From Micromonospora_I sp040659735 (GTDB taxonomy: Bacteria; Actinomycetota; Actinomycetes; Mycobacteriales; Micromonosporaceae), in contig NZ_JBFANZ010000002.1 of NCBI RefSeq assembly GCF_040659735.1, positions 1-64,000 on the forward strand: DNA of 64,000 nucleotides, written 5' to 3'. The first letter of the stretch is position 1. Every line of letters starts with the position of its first letter. Made by a program: the position numbers and the translations under genes. Below, piece by piece: positions 1 to 9,387 of the stretch. The notes under the pieces were generated by a model that saw nothing but the letters and a program-made list of their open reading frames with translations, was not told where the DNA came from and ran no database searches.

Positions 1-85
1 CGCGGCGGGGGCCGGGCGGCCGGGGGGGGGCGGGGGCGGGAGGGGGCGGGGGCGGGGGCGGGGGCGGGGGCGGGGGCGGGAGGGG
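1..85. repeat. G-rich simple repeat after murB
   Basis: Almost pure G/C with long G runs on the plus strand. Positions 42-77 are six perfect tandem copies of GGGGGC, followed by GGGAGGGG, and the murB stop codon (minus strand) follows directly at 86-88. Such G runs can form G-quadruplex DNA and are also a common place for assembly gaps or collapsed repeats, so the copy number may not be reliable. No gene is visible. Confidence 0.8.
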
Positions 86-1174
86 TTAGAGGGAGCAGTT
101 GACGAGGACCGGCTCGGGGTGCAGGGTCACGCCGAAGCGGTGCCGTACGCCGTCACGGATCTCCCTGGCCAGCGCGAGCAGCGCGGCGGTCGAGCCGCCG
201 CCCCGGTTGGTCAGGGCAAGGGTGTGCTTAGAGGAGATCGCCACCCCGTCCGGCCCCCGGTAGCCCTTCGGAAAGCCGGCCCGGTCGATCAGCCAGGCCG
301 CGCTCAGCTTGACCACCCCGTCCGGCCCCGGCCACGAGGGCGGCTCGCCGATCTCGCGGGCTCGCTCCCGCAGCAGCGCGTACGCGGCCGCGTCGAGCAC
401 CGGGTTGGTGAAGAACGAACCGACCGAGCAGGTGTCCGGATCGGCCGCGTCGATCACCATGCCCTTGCTCGCGCGGAGCCCGAGCACCGTGCTGCGGGCC
501 GCGGCGAGCGGGACGCGGTCGCCGACCTGCACACCGAGCGTCCGGGCGAGTTCCGCGTAACGGACCGGGGCCGACAGGGGCGAGCGGGCCAGCCGGAAGT
601 CGACGGAGAGCACGGCCCAGCGGTCGTTGTGCTTGAAGACGCTGCCCCGGTAGGCGAATCCGCACTCGTCGGCGGACATACTGCGGATCTCGTCGGTGGC
701 CCGGTCGTAGACGCGGACGGCGGTGACCGTCTCGGCCACCTCCTGCCCGTAGGCCCCCACGTTCTGGATCGGGGTGGCGCCGGCGCTGCCGGGGATGCCG
801 GAGAGGCATTCCAGTCCCGACCACCCGGCGTCGACCGTGGCGGCGACGAGTTCGTCCCAGGGCTCGCCGGCCTCCACCCGGACGTGGACCGTGTCGGCCT
901 CCTCGGCGAGCACGCGCACGCCGCGGGAGCGGACCAGCAGCACGGTGCCGGGGAAGCCGGCATCGCCGATCACCACGTTGCTGCCGCCGGCAAGGATCAG
1001 GATTGGCTGATGGAGCAACGCGGCTTCGCGTACTCTTTCCACCATTCCGTCCGCATCTGTTGCGGTAACGAGTCGCTGAGGCGGACCACCCAGGCGCAGG
1101 GTGGTATAGCTCCCCAGCGGTGTCGGGGCCGTCGGGTCTGCGGCGGTTGGCGCGTCGGCGCTAACGTCGGGCAC
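86..1174 (-). CDS. murB: UDP-N-acetylenolpyruvoylglucosamine reductase MurB
   Basis: Cytoplasmic flavoenzyme that reduces enolpyruvyl-UDP-GlcNAc to UDP-MurNAc with NADPH, the second committed step of peptidoglycan precursor synthesis. The 362-residue product has the FAD-binding half (GGSNVV at about 63-68, GIPGSAGATPIQNVGAYG further on) and the MurB C-terminal half with the SVGSFFTNP segment carrying the catalytic Ser and the terminal HPEPVLV motif. The spacer makes it type I, like E. coli MurB. I chose the GTG at 1174 because a TAGGGT hexamer (1187-1182) lies 7 bases upstream, so the mRNA is probably leaderless; an open frame runs further upstream but has no homology. Divergent from the isomerase gene at 1241. 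Confidence 0.95.
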   Translation of the reverse strand: MPDVSADAPTAADPTAPTPLGSYTTLRLGGPPQRLVTATDADGMVERVREAALLHQPILILAGGSNVVIGDAGFPGTVLLVRSRGVRVLAEEADTVHVRVEAGEPWDELVAATVDAGWSGLECLSGIPGSAGATPIQNVGAYGQEVAETVTAVRVYDRATDEIRSMSADECGFAYRGSVFKHNDRWAVLSVDFRLARSPLSAPVRYAELARTLGVQVGDRVPLAAARSTVLGLRASKGMVIDAADPDTCSVGSFFTNPVLDAAAYALLRERAREIGEPPSWPGPDGVVKLSAAWLIDRAGFPKGYRGPDGVAISSKHTLALTNRGGGSTAALLALAREIRDGVRHRFGVTLHPEPVLVNCSL

Positions 1175-1181
1175 GCCTTTC

Positions 1182-1191
1182 ACCCTAGGCT
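1182..1191. promoter_or_regulatory. symmetric divergent -10 pair, murB / isomerase
   Basis: The decamer ACCCTAGGCT contains TAGGGT on the minus strand (1187-1182), seven bases before the murB GTG, and TAGGCT on the plus strand (1186-1191), upstream of the isomerase gene. The two hexamers share the TA at 1186-1187, so one TA step could serve two outward promoters. The plus-strand transcript would carry a leader of roughly 40 bases with the GGAGG at 1231. Confidence 0.6.
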
Positions 1192-1240
1192 GGGGAAGCC
1201 GGGCCAACCCACTGGCGGTCCGGTCAATCCGGAGGACGCG

Positions 1241-2005
1241 ATGAGCAGAGTGCACGGAACCAAGGACTTCTGGATCGGCGCACTGCGTGCGGAGGGTCCG
1301 GCCTTCCACGCCGCGGTCAGCGAGGCGACGCCCGACACGCCCGTGCCGTCCTGCCCGGACTGGACCGTGACCGATCTGGTCCATCACCTCGGCTCGATCT
1401 ACACGTGGGTCCGCGAGCATGTGGCCCGGGGCGTCACCGACGTCCCGCCGAAGCGACCGCCGACAGACGGGCTGCCGGTCGGCGAGGCCGCGATCGAGTG
1501 GTGGCAACAGGAGTTCGACCAGCTCATGCTCCTGCTCGACGGGCTCGACCCGGAGCTGCCGGCGTGGAACTGGGCGCCTCAGGCCAAGCGGGCCGGCTTC
1601 TGGCACCGACGGATGGCGCACGAGACGGCGGTGCACCGGTGGGACGCGCAGATGGCGGTCGCGGCGGTCGAGCCGATCGAGGCCAAGCTCGCGGTCGACG
1701 GGGTGAGCGAGGTGCTCGACACGTGGCTCCCGGCCGGACGTCGGCAGGCCGATCCCGCCCCGTACGGGGTCGTGCAGCTGATCGCCGTCGACGCCGCCCA
1801 GGAGTGGTTCCTCAGACTGCGCGGCGAGGGCGTGGCGCTGCTCGACACCGACACGATCCTCGACAGCGACGACCACAACACCCGCACGATGGCCTCCGGC
1901 ACCGCCAGCGACCTGCTGCTCGCGCTCTGGGGACGGGTTGGTTTCGACGTCTTCGAGATCGCCGGTGACCCGAACCTGCTCAAGGCGCTGCGCACCGGTC
2001 GATGA
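1241..2005 (+). CDS. maleylpyruvate isomerase family mycothiol-dependent protein
   Basis: 254-residue protein of the DinB-like, mycothiol-dependent maleylpyruvate isomerase (MDMPI) superfamily, cytoplasmic. The N-terminal metal-binding domain is clear: the VPSCPDWTVTDLVHHLG signature, with His48/49 in the first ligand position and the Glu128-x3-His132 pair in AHETAVHRWDA, the arrangement that binds the divalent metal in the corynebacterial enzyme. The C-terminal half is the less conserved MDMPI_C-like region. The ATG at 1241 has GGAGG six bases before it. All three ligand positions are intact, so catalysis or mycothiol transfer is plausible, but the substrate cannot be read from sequence. Many actinobacterial genomes carry dozens of such paralogues. 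Confidence 0.88.
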   Translation: MSRVHGTKDFWIGALRAEGPAFHAAVSEATPDTPVPSCPDWTVTDLVHHLGSIYTWVREHVARGVTDVPPKRPPTDGLPVGEAAIEWWQQEFDQLMLLLDGLDPELPAWNWAPQAKRAGFWHRRMAHETAVHRWDAQMAVAAVEPIEAKLAVDGVSEVLDTWLPAGRRQADPAPYGVVQLIAVDAAQEWFLRLRGEGVALLDTDTILDSDDHNTRTMASGTASDLLLALWGRVGFDVFEIAGDPNLLKALRTGR

Positions 2006-2047
2006 CCCTCCGCCCGGCGGGGCGAGGTAACACGCTCGCAACTTTCT

Positions 2048-2105
2048 GAGAGCGCTCTCTTGACACGACCATGCCCCCGGTCCAGTCTTCCCGGAGAGCG
2101 CTCTC
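2048..2105 (+). promoter_or_regulatory. CebR-controlled promoter with two operators
   Basis: Two copies of the 12-base palindrome GAGAGCGCTCTC lie at 2048-2059 and 2094-2105, 46 bases centre to centre. Between them TTGACA (2060-2065) and CAGTCT (2083-2088) are separated by 17 bases and make a plausible -35/-10 pair. The first operator abuts the -35 and the second covers the expected transcription start. The core matches the known CebR/CelR operator TGGGAGCGCTCCCA of cellobiose operons apart from its outer positions, and the LacI gene at 6928 is the obvious ligand. Confidence 0.85.
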
Positions 2106-2151
2106 TTACATGCGTCACCCCCACCACGCCACGACCTGAGAGGGGTCACAG

Positions 2152-3462
2152 ATGGGCGTCATCCCGCGTCGTCGCCGCGTCGCCGCGGCCGCGGCCGCCG
2201 CGTTGACCGTGCTCGCGGCGGCCACCGCCTGCGCCGGCGCCGACACGTCGAGCGCCGACGGCAAGGTCACCCTGACCGTCGACGTCTTCGGCCAGTTCGG
2301 CTACGAAGAGCTCTACAAGCAGTACATGGCGAGCCACCCCAACGTGAAGATCGTCGAGCGGGGCACCGGCGGCAACCTCGACGAATACTCACCGAAGCTC
2401 ACCCAGTGGCTCGCGGCGGGCAAGGGCGCCGGGGATGTCGTCGCCATCGAGGAGGGACTGCTCGTCGAATACAAGGCCAACCCGAAGAACTTCGTCAACC
2501 TGCTCGACCATGGAGCCGCCGACCTCAAGGGCAACTTCATGGAATGGAAGTGGAACCAGGCGTTGACCGCCGACGGTAAGCAGCTCATCGGGCTCGGCAC
2601 GGACGTCGGCGGCATGGCCATGTGCTACCGCAGCGACCTGTTCGCCAAGGCCGGCCTCCCCACCGACCGCGCTGCGGTCTCCAAGCTCTGGCCGACGTGG
2701 CAGGAGTACATCAAGGTGGGCGAGGCCTTCAAGGCGAAGAACACCGGCGCCTCGTTCCTCGACGCCGCCACCAACACCTTCAACACCATCGCGCTGCAGA
2801 CGGCGGGCAATGCCGCCGGCTACCACTACTACGACACCGACAACAAGCTCGTCGTCGACACCAACCCGGCCGTGAAGCAGGCCTGGGACATCACGATGGA
2901 CGTCATCGACTCGGGGCTCTCCGGCAAGTACGGCGCCTGGTCCGAGGAGTGGGTCGCCGCCTTCAAGCAGGCCAAGTTCGCCACCATCGCCTGCCCCGCC
3001 TGGCTCACCGGGGTGATCGAGCAGAACGCCGGCGCCGACGCCAAGGGCAAGTGGGACATCGCCTCGGTGCCCGGCAACGGCGGCAACTGGGGTGGTTCGT
3101 TCCTCGCCGTGCCCCGGCAGGGTAAGCACCAGGCCGAGGCGATCGAACTGGCAAAGTTCCTGAGCAGCCCGCAGGGGCAGATCGGCGCCTTCAAGGCCAA
3201 GGGCCCGCTCCCCTCCTCGCCGCAGGCGCTGGACGACCCCGCGGTCAAGGAGGCGACCAACCCGTACTTCACCGACGCTCCGGTGGGGCAGATCTTCGGG
3301 TCGGGCGCGCGGAACCTGAAGCCGGTCTACATGGGACCGCGCAACCAGGCCGTGCGCACCGAGGTGGAGAACGCGGTGCGCACCGTCGAACTGGGTCAGC
3401 GCAGTGCGGCACAGGGGTGGCAGGACGCCGTGGCCAACGCGAAGAAGGCCGCGGACAAGTAA
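2152..3462 (+). CDS. cebE: sugar ABC transporter substrate-binding lipoprotein (CebE-like)
   Basis: 436-residue family 1 extracellular solute-binding protein that captures sugar outside the membrane and delivers it to the two permeases downstream. The N-terminus is a lipoprotein signal: basic RRRR, an Ala-rich helix, then a lipobox ending TAC with the lipidated Cys at residue 25. The mature part has the usual SBP layout, with NWGGSFLAVP in the second lobe. The ATG at 2152 follows GAGAGGGG. First gene of a five-gene operon (binding protein, permeases, GH1 glucosidase, LacI repressor) behind CebR-like operators, so cellobiose or a related beta-glucoside is the likely ligand. No ATPase is encoded here; such systems normally borrow the shared MsiK. 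Confidence 0.9.
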   Translation: MGVIPRRRRVAAAAAAALTVLAAATACAGADTSSADGKVTLTVDVFGQFGYEELYKQYMASHPNVKIVERGTGGNLDEYSPKLTQWLAAGKGAGDVVAIEEGLLVEYKANPKNFVNLLDHGAADLKGNFMEWKWNQALTADGKQLIGLGTDVGGMAMCYRSDLFAKAGLPTDRAAVSKLWPTWQEYIKVGEAFKAKNTGASFLDAATNTFNTIALQTAGNAAGYHYYDTDNKLVVDTNPAVKQAWDITMDVIDSGLSGKYGAWSEEWVAAFKQAKFATIACPAWLTGVIEQNAGADAKGKWDIASVPGNGGNWGGSFLAVPRQGKHQAEAIELAKFLSSPQGQIGAFKAKGPLPSSPQALDDPAVKEATNPYFTDAPVGQIFGSGARNLKPVYMGPRNQAVRTEVENAVRTVELGQRSAAQGWQDAVANAKKAADK

Positions 3463-3480
3463 CCCCCGGGTGTGGCGGAC

Positions 3481-3510
3481 GGGGCCGATGGCACGCCTTC
3501 CATCGGCCCC
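3481..3510 (+). terminator. stem-loop between binding protein and permease genes
   Basis: GGGGCCGATGG (3481-3491) pairs perfectly with CCATCGGCCCC (3500-3510) around an 8-base loop, 18 bases after the binding-protein stop codon. There is no T run. In sugar and phosphate ABC operons such hairpins commonly stabilise the binding-protein mRNA or partially terminate, giving excess binding protein over permease. Confidence 0.75.
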
Positions 3511-3589
3511 GCACCGCGGCGCGTACCCGTCCTGCGATCCGCGGACCGCCCGCGGAACTCCCCGTCGATCAGCGGTAAGGAACCCCCCG

Positions 3590-4600
3590 ATGAGTCTGCA
3601 TCTGGAGGTCGGCCCGCCCCGCGAGGGCAGCCGGGCCGGATCCGGGCCGGCCCGGCAACACGGGCGACCGGACCGGTCCCCGCGCGCCTGGCTGAGCCGG
3701 TTCGACCTGTTGCTCTCCCCCTACTTCTACATCGCGCCGTTCTTCGTCCTCTTCGCGATCTTCGGCGCCTACCCGCTCGGTTACACGCTCTGGGTCTCGC
3801 TGCACGACTGGGATCTGCTCGCCGAGGAGCAACCCTTCGTGGGGCTGGACAACTACACGCGCCTGCTGGGCGACGCCGACTTCTGGAATTCCGTCGTCAA
3901 CACGCTCGGCATCTTCGCCCTCTCCACCGTGCCGCAACTGCTCCTCGCGCTCTGGTTGGCCCACCTGCTCAACCGGCGGCTACGCGCCCGCACGCTGTTC
4001 CGGATGGGGGTGCTCATCCCCAACATCACCTCCACCGCGGCGGTCGCGATCGTCTTCGGACAGCTCTTCAGCCGCGAGTTCGGCATGATCAACTGGCTGC
4101 TCGACCTCGTCGGGGTCGACGGCATCGACTGGAAGGCCAGCAAGCTCACCGCCTGGATAGCCGTGTCCACCATGGTCGACTGGCGATGGACCGGCTACAA
4201 CGCGCTGATCTTCCTCGCCGCCATGCAGGCCATCCCCCGCGACCTGTACGAGGCGGCGGCGATCGACGGCGCGCGGCAGGCCCGGCAGTTCTGGTCGATC
4301 ACCGTCCCGCTGCTGAAACCGACCATCATCTTCTGCGTCATCGTGTCGACCATCGGCGGCCTGCAGCTCTTCACCGAACCGCTGCTCTTCAACTCCGGCA
4401 CCAACCCGATCCGGGGCGGACCGATGCGGGAGTCCCAGACGATGACGATGTACATGTTCGAGAACGCGTTCGCCCCGAACTTCAACTTCGGGTACGGCTC
4501 CGCCGTCGCCTGGATGCTCTTCGCACTGATCGTCGTCGTGGCGCTCATCAACGTGCTGATCATCCGCAGGCTCGGCAACGACCCGGGCGGGAGGCAGTGA
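3590..4600 (+). CDS. cebF: sugar ABC transporter permease (CebF-like)
   Basis: 336-residue inner-membrane permease of the MalF type (binding-protein-dependent transport, BPD_transp_1). A polar N-terminus of about 40 residues is followed by six predicted membrane helices; the first starts at SPYFYIAPFFVLFAIFGAYP. The cytoplasmic EAA loop that contacts the ATPase is visible as LYEAAAIDGARQARQFWSI. The ATG at 3590 has TAAGGA eight bases upstream; a longer open frame begins before it but reads through the intergenic hairpin. It overlaps the next permease by the ATGA at 4598-4601. Confidence 0.92.
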   Translation: MSLHLEVGPPREGSRAGSGPARQHGRPDRSPRAWLSRFDLLLSPYFYIAPFFVLFAIFGAYPLGYTLWVSLHDWDLLAEEQPFVGLDNYTRLLGDADFWNSVVNTLGIFALSTVPQLLLALWLAHLLNRRLRARTLFRMGVLIPNITSTAAVAIVFGQLFSREFGMINWLLDLVGVDGIDWKASKLTAWIAVSTMVDWRWTGYNALIFLAAMQAIPRDLYEAAAIDGARQARQFWSITVPLLKPTIIFCVIVSTIGGLQLFTEPLLFNSGTNPIRGGPMRESQTMTMYMFENAFAPNFNFGYGSAVAWMLFALIVVVALINVLIIRRLGNDPGGRQ

Positions 4601-5471
4601 TGACCATTCTGCAGATGCGGGGAAGGGCCCGTGCCGGCGCGAGCGGGCACCTGTGGGGCGCGAGCCGGCTCACGTACGCCGCGCTCGCCGCGACCGCCGT
4701 GCTCTCGGTCTTCCCGATCTACTGGATGTTCGTCGTCGCCACCCGCTCCAGCGACGCCATGGGGCAGGTGCCGCCGCCGGTGACGCCGGGCGGCAACTTC
4801 CCGGCCAACCTCGACCGGCTCCTCGGCAACGCCGACGCTCACTTCATGACCGGCATGCTCAACTCCGCGATCGTCGCCGGCGCGGTGACCGTCTCGGTCG
4901 TGTTCTTCTCGTCGCTGGCCGGCTTCGCCTTCGCCAAGCTGCGGTTCCGCGGGCGGAACGCGCTACTGCTGGTGATCATCGCGACGATGATGGTGCCGAC
5001 CCAGCTCGGGGTCATCCCGCTCTACATGCTGATGAGCGAGCTGAACTGGAACGACCATCTGCAGGCGGTGATCATCCCGTTCCTGGTCACCGGCTTCGGC
5101 GTCTTCATGATGCGCCAGTACGCCAGCCAGGCGGTCAGCAACGAACTGATCGAGGCGGCGCGGATCGATGGCTGCAGCACTCTGCGGATCTACTGGAACG
5201 TGGTGCTACCCGCTCTGCGCCCGGCCGCCGCCGTACTCGGGCTGCTGACCTTCATGACCACGTGGAACGACTTCCTCTGGCCGTACGCGGTGCTCAACGA
5301 TCCGGAAAATCCCACCGTGCAGCTCTCGCTGCGCGCCCTCTCCAACGGCTACTACCAGGACATGTCACAGATCTTCACCGGGACCGCGATAGCTACGCTT
5401 CCACTACTGCTCGTGTTCATCGTTTTCGGCCGCCAGATCATCGGCGGGATCATGGAAGGTGCAGTCAAGGC

Positions 5472-5475
<4 letters not shown>
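4600..5475 (+). CDS. cebG: sugar ABC transporter permease (CebG-like)
   Basis: 291-residue partner permease of the MalG type with six predicted membrane helices. The EAA motif reads LIEAARIDGCSTLRIYWNVVLP, and the conserved TTWNDFLWP before the last helices is typical of sugar permeases. It starts inside the stop codon of the previous permease (ATGA) and its own stop overlaps the GTG of the beta-glucosidase (GTGA), so the three genes are translationally coupled. Confidence 0.92.
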
Positions 5476-6905
<1,430 letters not shown>

Positions 6906-6927
6906 GTGATCTTGTGGAGGATGCGGC

Positions 6928-7944
6928 ATGACGGTGGCCCGGGAGCGACCCACGCTGGAGGCGGTGGCCCGGCGGGCCGGGGTCTCCCGGGCCACCGTCT
7001 CGCGCGTCGTCAACGGCTCGACGACCGTCGCCGAACCCATCCAGGAGGCGGTCCGCCAGGCCGTCCGCGAACTGGGCTACGTGCCCAACCTCGCCGCCCG
7101 TAGCCTGGTCACCCAGCGGACCGATTCGATCGCGCTGGTGTTGCCCGAGTCGGCCAGCCGGATCTTCTCCGACGACCAGTTCTTTCCCGGCATCATCCGC
7201 GGGGTGAGCCAGGAGCTCGACGCGGCCGACAAGCAGCTCGTGCTGATGATGGCCAACTCGACCGCGAGCCAGGAACGGATCGAGCGCTACGCCACGGGCC
7301 GGCACGTCGACGGCGTCATGTTCGCCTCCATGCACGGCGTCGATCCGCTACCCGGCGTCCTCACCCGGATGGGCATCCCGGTGATCTGCAGCGGACGGCC
7401 GTTGGGGCGCGCCGCCGTGCCCGTCCCCTACGTGGACGTCGACCACGTCGGCGGCGTCGCGAAGGCGGTGCGGCACCTGCTCGACTCCGGGCGGCGCCGG
7501 GTCGCCACGATCGCCGGGCCGCAGGACATGGTCGCCGGCATCGACCGGCTCGCCGGCTACCGCAACGAGCTGCAGGACTCGGGATGCCGCTCGATCGTCG
7601 CCGTCGGCGACTTCACCCGCGAATCCGGCGCGTTGGCGATGCGGCAACTGCTCAACGACGATCCACAACTCGACGCGGTCTTCGTCGCCTCCGACCTCAT
7701 GGCGCACGGCGCGTTGCGCACCCTGCGCGAGACCGGACGGCGGGTCCCCGACGACGTGGCGGTGATCGGGTTCGACGACATCGAGATGGCGCGCTACACG
7801 GATCCGCCGTTGAGCACCGTCCGCCAGCCGATCCACGAGATGGGGCGCGAGATGACGCGCCAACTGCTCCGGCTGGCGGCGGGTGAGGAGATCGAGCCGG
7901 AGCTGATCCTCCCCACCGAGCTGATCATCCGCGAGAGCAGCTGA
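6928..7944 (+). CDS. cebR: LacI-family repressor (CebR-like)
   Basis: 338-residue LacI/GalR regulator. Residues 6-50 form the helix-turn-helix (TLEAVARRAGVSRATVSRVVNG), then the hinge helix NLAARSL and a periplasmic-binding-protein-like effector domain ending in the usual TELIIRESS. The ATG at 6928 follows GTGGAGG by seven bases. It lies 22 bases behind bglC and is probably co-transcribed, so it would repress its own operon through the GAGAGCGCTCTC sites at 2048 and 2094. In Streptomyces the repressor gene is upstream of the operon; here it is at the end. Confidence 0.92.
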   Translation: MTVARERPTLEAVARRAGVSRATVSRVVNGSTTVAEPIQEAVRQAVRELGYVPNLAARSLVTQRTDSIALVLPESASRIFSDDQFFPGIIRGVSQELDAADKQLVLMMANSTASQERIERYATGRHVDGVMFASMHGVDPLPGVLTRMGIPVICSGRPLGRAAVPVPYVDVDHVGGVAKAVRHLLDSGRRRVATIAGPQDMVAGIDRLAGYRNELQDSGCRSIVAVGDFTRESGALAMRQLLNDDPQLDAVFVASDLMAHGALRTLRETGRRVPDDVAVIGFDDIEMARYTDPPLSTVRQPIHEMGREMTRQLLRLAAGEEIEPELILPTELIIRESS

Positions 7945-7957
7945 GCCCGCTCGACCC

Positions 7958-7982
7958 GGTCGCGGTCACGTTCCCCGCGACC
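7958..7982. terminator. possible bidirectional terminator after cebR
   Basis: GGTCGCGG (7958-7965) and CCGCGACC (7975-7982) form an 8-base perfect stem with a 9-base loop in the short gap between convergent genes. There is no T run, so it is only a candidate. Confidence 0.45.
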
Positions 7983-7992
7983 ACGGTCTCGA

Positions 7993-8766
7993 TTACGCCG
8001 ACTCGGTCGGCAGGCCGAACACCCGCCGGGCGAGCAGCGTGCCGCCCGCGACCGCGGCGGGCATGACGAGCACCGCGCCGAGCGGGATCAGGAAGCAGCA
8101 GAACACGCTCACCCCGAAACCCAGCGCCAACGGCCGGTTGGCCTTGAGCAGCGCGCGGCGGTCCGGAAGCCGCAGGCCACGGCGGTAGAAGGGGGCAGCG
8201 ACCAACTCGACGGCGAGGAACCAGCCACCGATAACCGCGGCGATCACCGGAATGACCGTCTGCCCGACCACCGGGATGAAGCCGGCGACGAAGAGCGGGA
8301 TGCCGACCAGCAGCGACATCAACACCAGTCGCAGCGAGTCGAAGAGGCTGTGCCGCAACGACACCCACCACGGCACGTCGATCTGGTTGGGCACGCCACC
8401 GAAGCGCTCCTCCACCTTCTCCGAGATCTTCTCGTAGAACGGGTCGCCGATGAGGAGCGTGACCGCGGTGAAGACGAGTACGCCGACCAGACCGCCCACG
8501 CCGAGCAGCGCCGCCGCGACGGCGAAGCGGATCAGGTCACGCATTCCCTCGGACCAGTTGTCCGCGAACGGGGTGAGCAGGTCGGCCAGGTCGGAGACGA
8601 AGTAGATGAGCGTCCCGTACGCGGCGAGGAAGAGCAGACCGGAGATGAGGGCCGGAATGATGCCGAGCAACAGCAGCCGCGGGTTGCTCACGTACATGCC
8701 CAGCCCGCGGCCGAGCAGCACGACCCCGGCGAAGAACTGGCTGAACGTGCTCTGAGGTCCCTTCAC
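7993..8766 (-). CDS. EI24 domain (CysZ-like) membrane protein
   Basis: 257-residue integral membrane protein of the EI24 superfamily, which includes the sulfate transporter CysZ. Long hydrophobic helices alternate with the conserved amphipathic segment GDPFYEKISEKVEERFGG, typical of this family. No substrate can be assigned. The GTG at 8766 is chosen because TAGGCT (8780-8775) lies eight bases upstream, suggesting leaderless translation. Convergent with cebR. Confidence 0.85.
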   Translation of the reverse strand: MKGPQSTFSQFFAGVVLLGRGLGMYVSNPRLLLLGIIPALISGLLFLAAYGTLIYFVSDLADLLTPFADNWSEGMRDLIRFAVAAALLGVGGLVGVLVFTAVTLLIGDPFYEKISEKVEERFGGVPNQIDVPWWVSLRHSLFDSLRLVLMSLLVGIPLFVAGFIPVVGQTVIPVIAAVIGGWFLAVELVAAPFYRRGLRLPDRRALLKANRPLALGFGVSVFCCFLIPLGAVLVMPAAVAGGTLLARRVFGLPTESA

Positions 8767-8777
8767 GACGGGGAAGC

Positions 8778-9251
8778 CTAGTGCCCCCCGTCCAGCCCCG
8801 CGCGGTGAGCGGAGCGCGGGCCGGCCTCGGCCGCGGCATGGGATCGCTGCGTCGGGGTGGAGTCGGGATCGCGTGTCCCGGTGGGCTGGCCCGTCGGCTG
8901 CCCGGTGGGTTCGGGTTCCGGGGTGGACTGCGCCGTGGGGGACGTGGCGGGCATCGTCGCCGCCGGCGCGGTCGCCGTCGGCATGGAGGGCGGCGGCGTG
9001 ACGGGTCGCGGGGTCGAATCGCCCGGCGGCTCCGTCGTGCCGCTGGCCGGTCCCGGGACGTCACCCCGCGGATGGCTGGACGTCGGCGTCGGCATGGGGG
9101 GCGTCGTATCCGCGGTACCCAGGATGACCACACCGGCCGGCACCGGCGGGAGCGGCGGGGCGTCGCCCGCCCAGGCCCAGCCGGCCCAGATCGAAAAGGG
9201 CAGGCCGGAGATCACGACCAGGCAAAAGACCGATTTGGGCGAAGTATGCAC
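8778..9251 (-). CDS. Pro/Thr-rich secreted protein, hypothetical
   Basis: 157 residues. The N-terminus (MHTSPKSVFCLVVISGLPFSIWAGWAWA) looks like a signal peptide, with possible cleavage near residue 28. The remainder is low-complexity, rich in Pro, Thr, Ser and Ala, with a TGQPTGQPTG repeat, like a cell-wall stalk or linker. No domain is recognisable. The GTG at 9251 lacks a strong ribosome site. A short inverted repeat (ACCGC / GCGGT) sits 10-30 bases upstream. The gene is plausible because of the signal sequence, but low-complexity frames in GC-rich DNA can be spurious. Confidence 0.55.
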   Translation of the reverse strand: MHTSPKSVFCLVVISGLPFSIWAGWAWAGDAPPLPPVPAGVVILGTADTTPPMPTPTSSHPRGDVPGPASGTTEPPGDSTPRPVTPPPSMPTATAPAATMPATSPTAQSTPEPEPTGQPTGQPTGTRDPDSTPTQRSHAAAEAGPRSAHRAGLDGGH

Positions 9252-9387
9252 ATTAAATCACCGCTTTTTAGGCGGTTTCGGTTACGCCTTCGGACGGGTG
9301 AACATGGCTGAATGGACGATCGCCGGTCGACGAGACGGAGCGCGTACGCGCGGTCGACCCGTCCCGCGCTCTCCACCTCGGCCACCG

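Noticed and set aside
1175..2149. N-terminal extension of murB through the isomerase gene
   Set aside because: The extra 325 codons are antisense to a well-supported gene and have no homology; a TANNNT hexamer places the start at 1174.
3472..5471. N-terminal extensions of the second permease and of bglC in their open frames
   Set aside because: They run out of frame through preceding operon genes; the start-stop overlaps at 4600 and 5472 fit the family lengths.
9325..9359. GGTCGAC / GTCGACC repeat with inner CGCGTACGCG palindrome
   Set aside because: Possible weak terminator of the hydrolase gene, but GC palindromes of this size are expected by chance here and the spacing is irregular.
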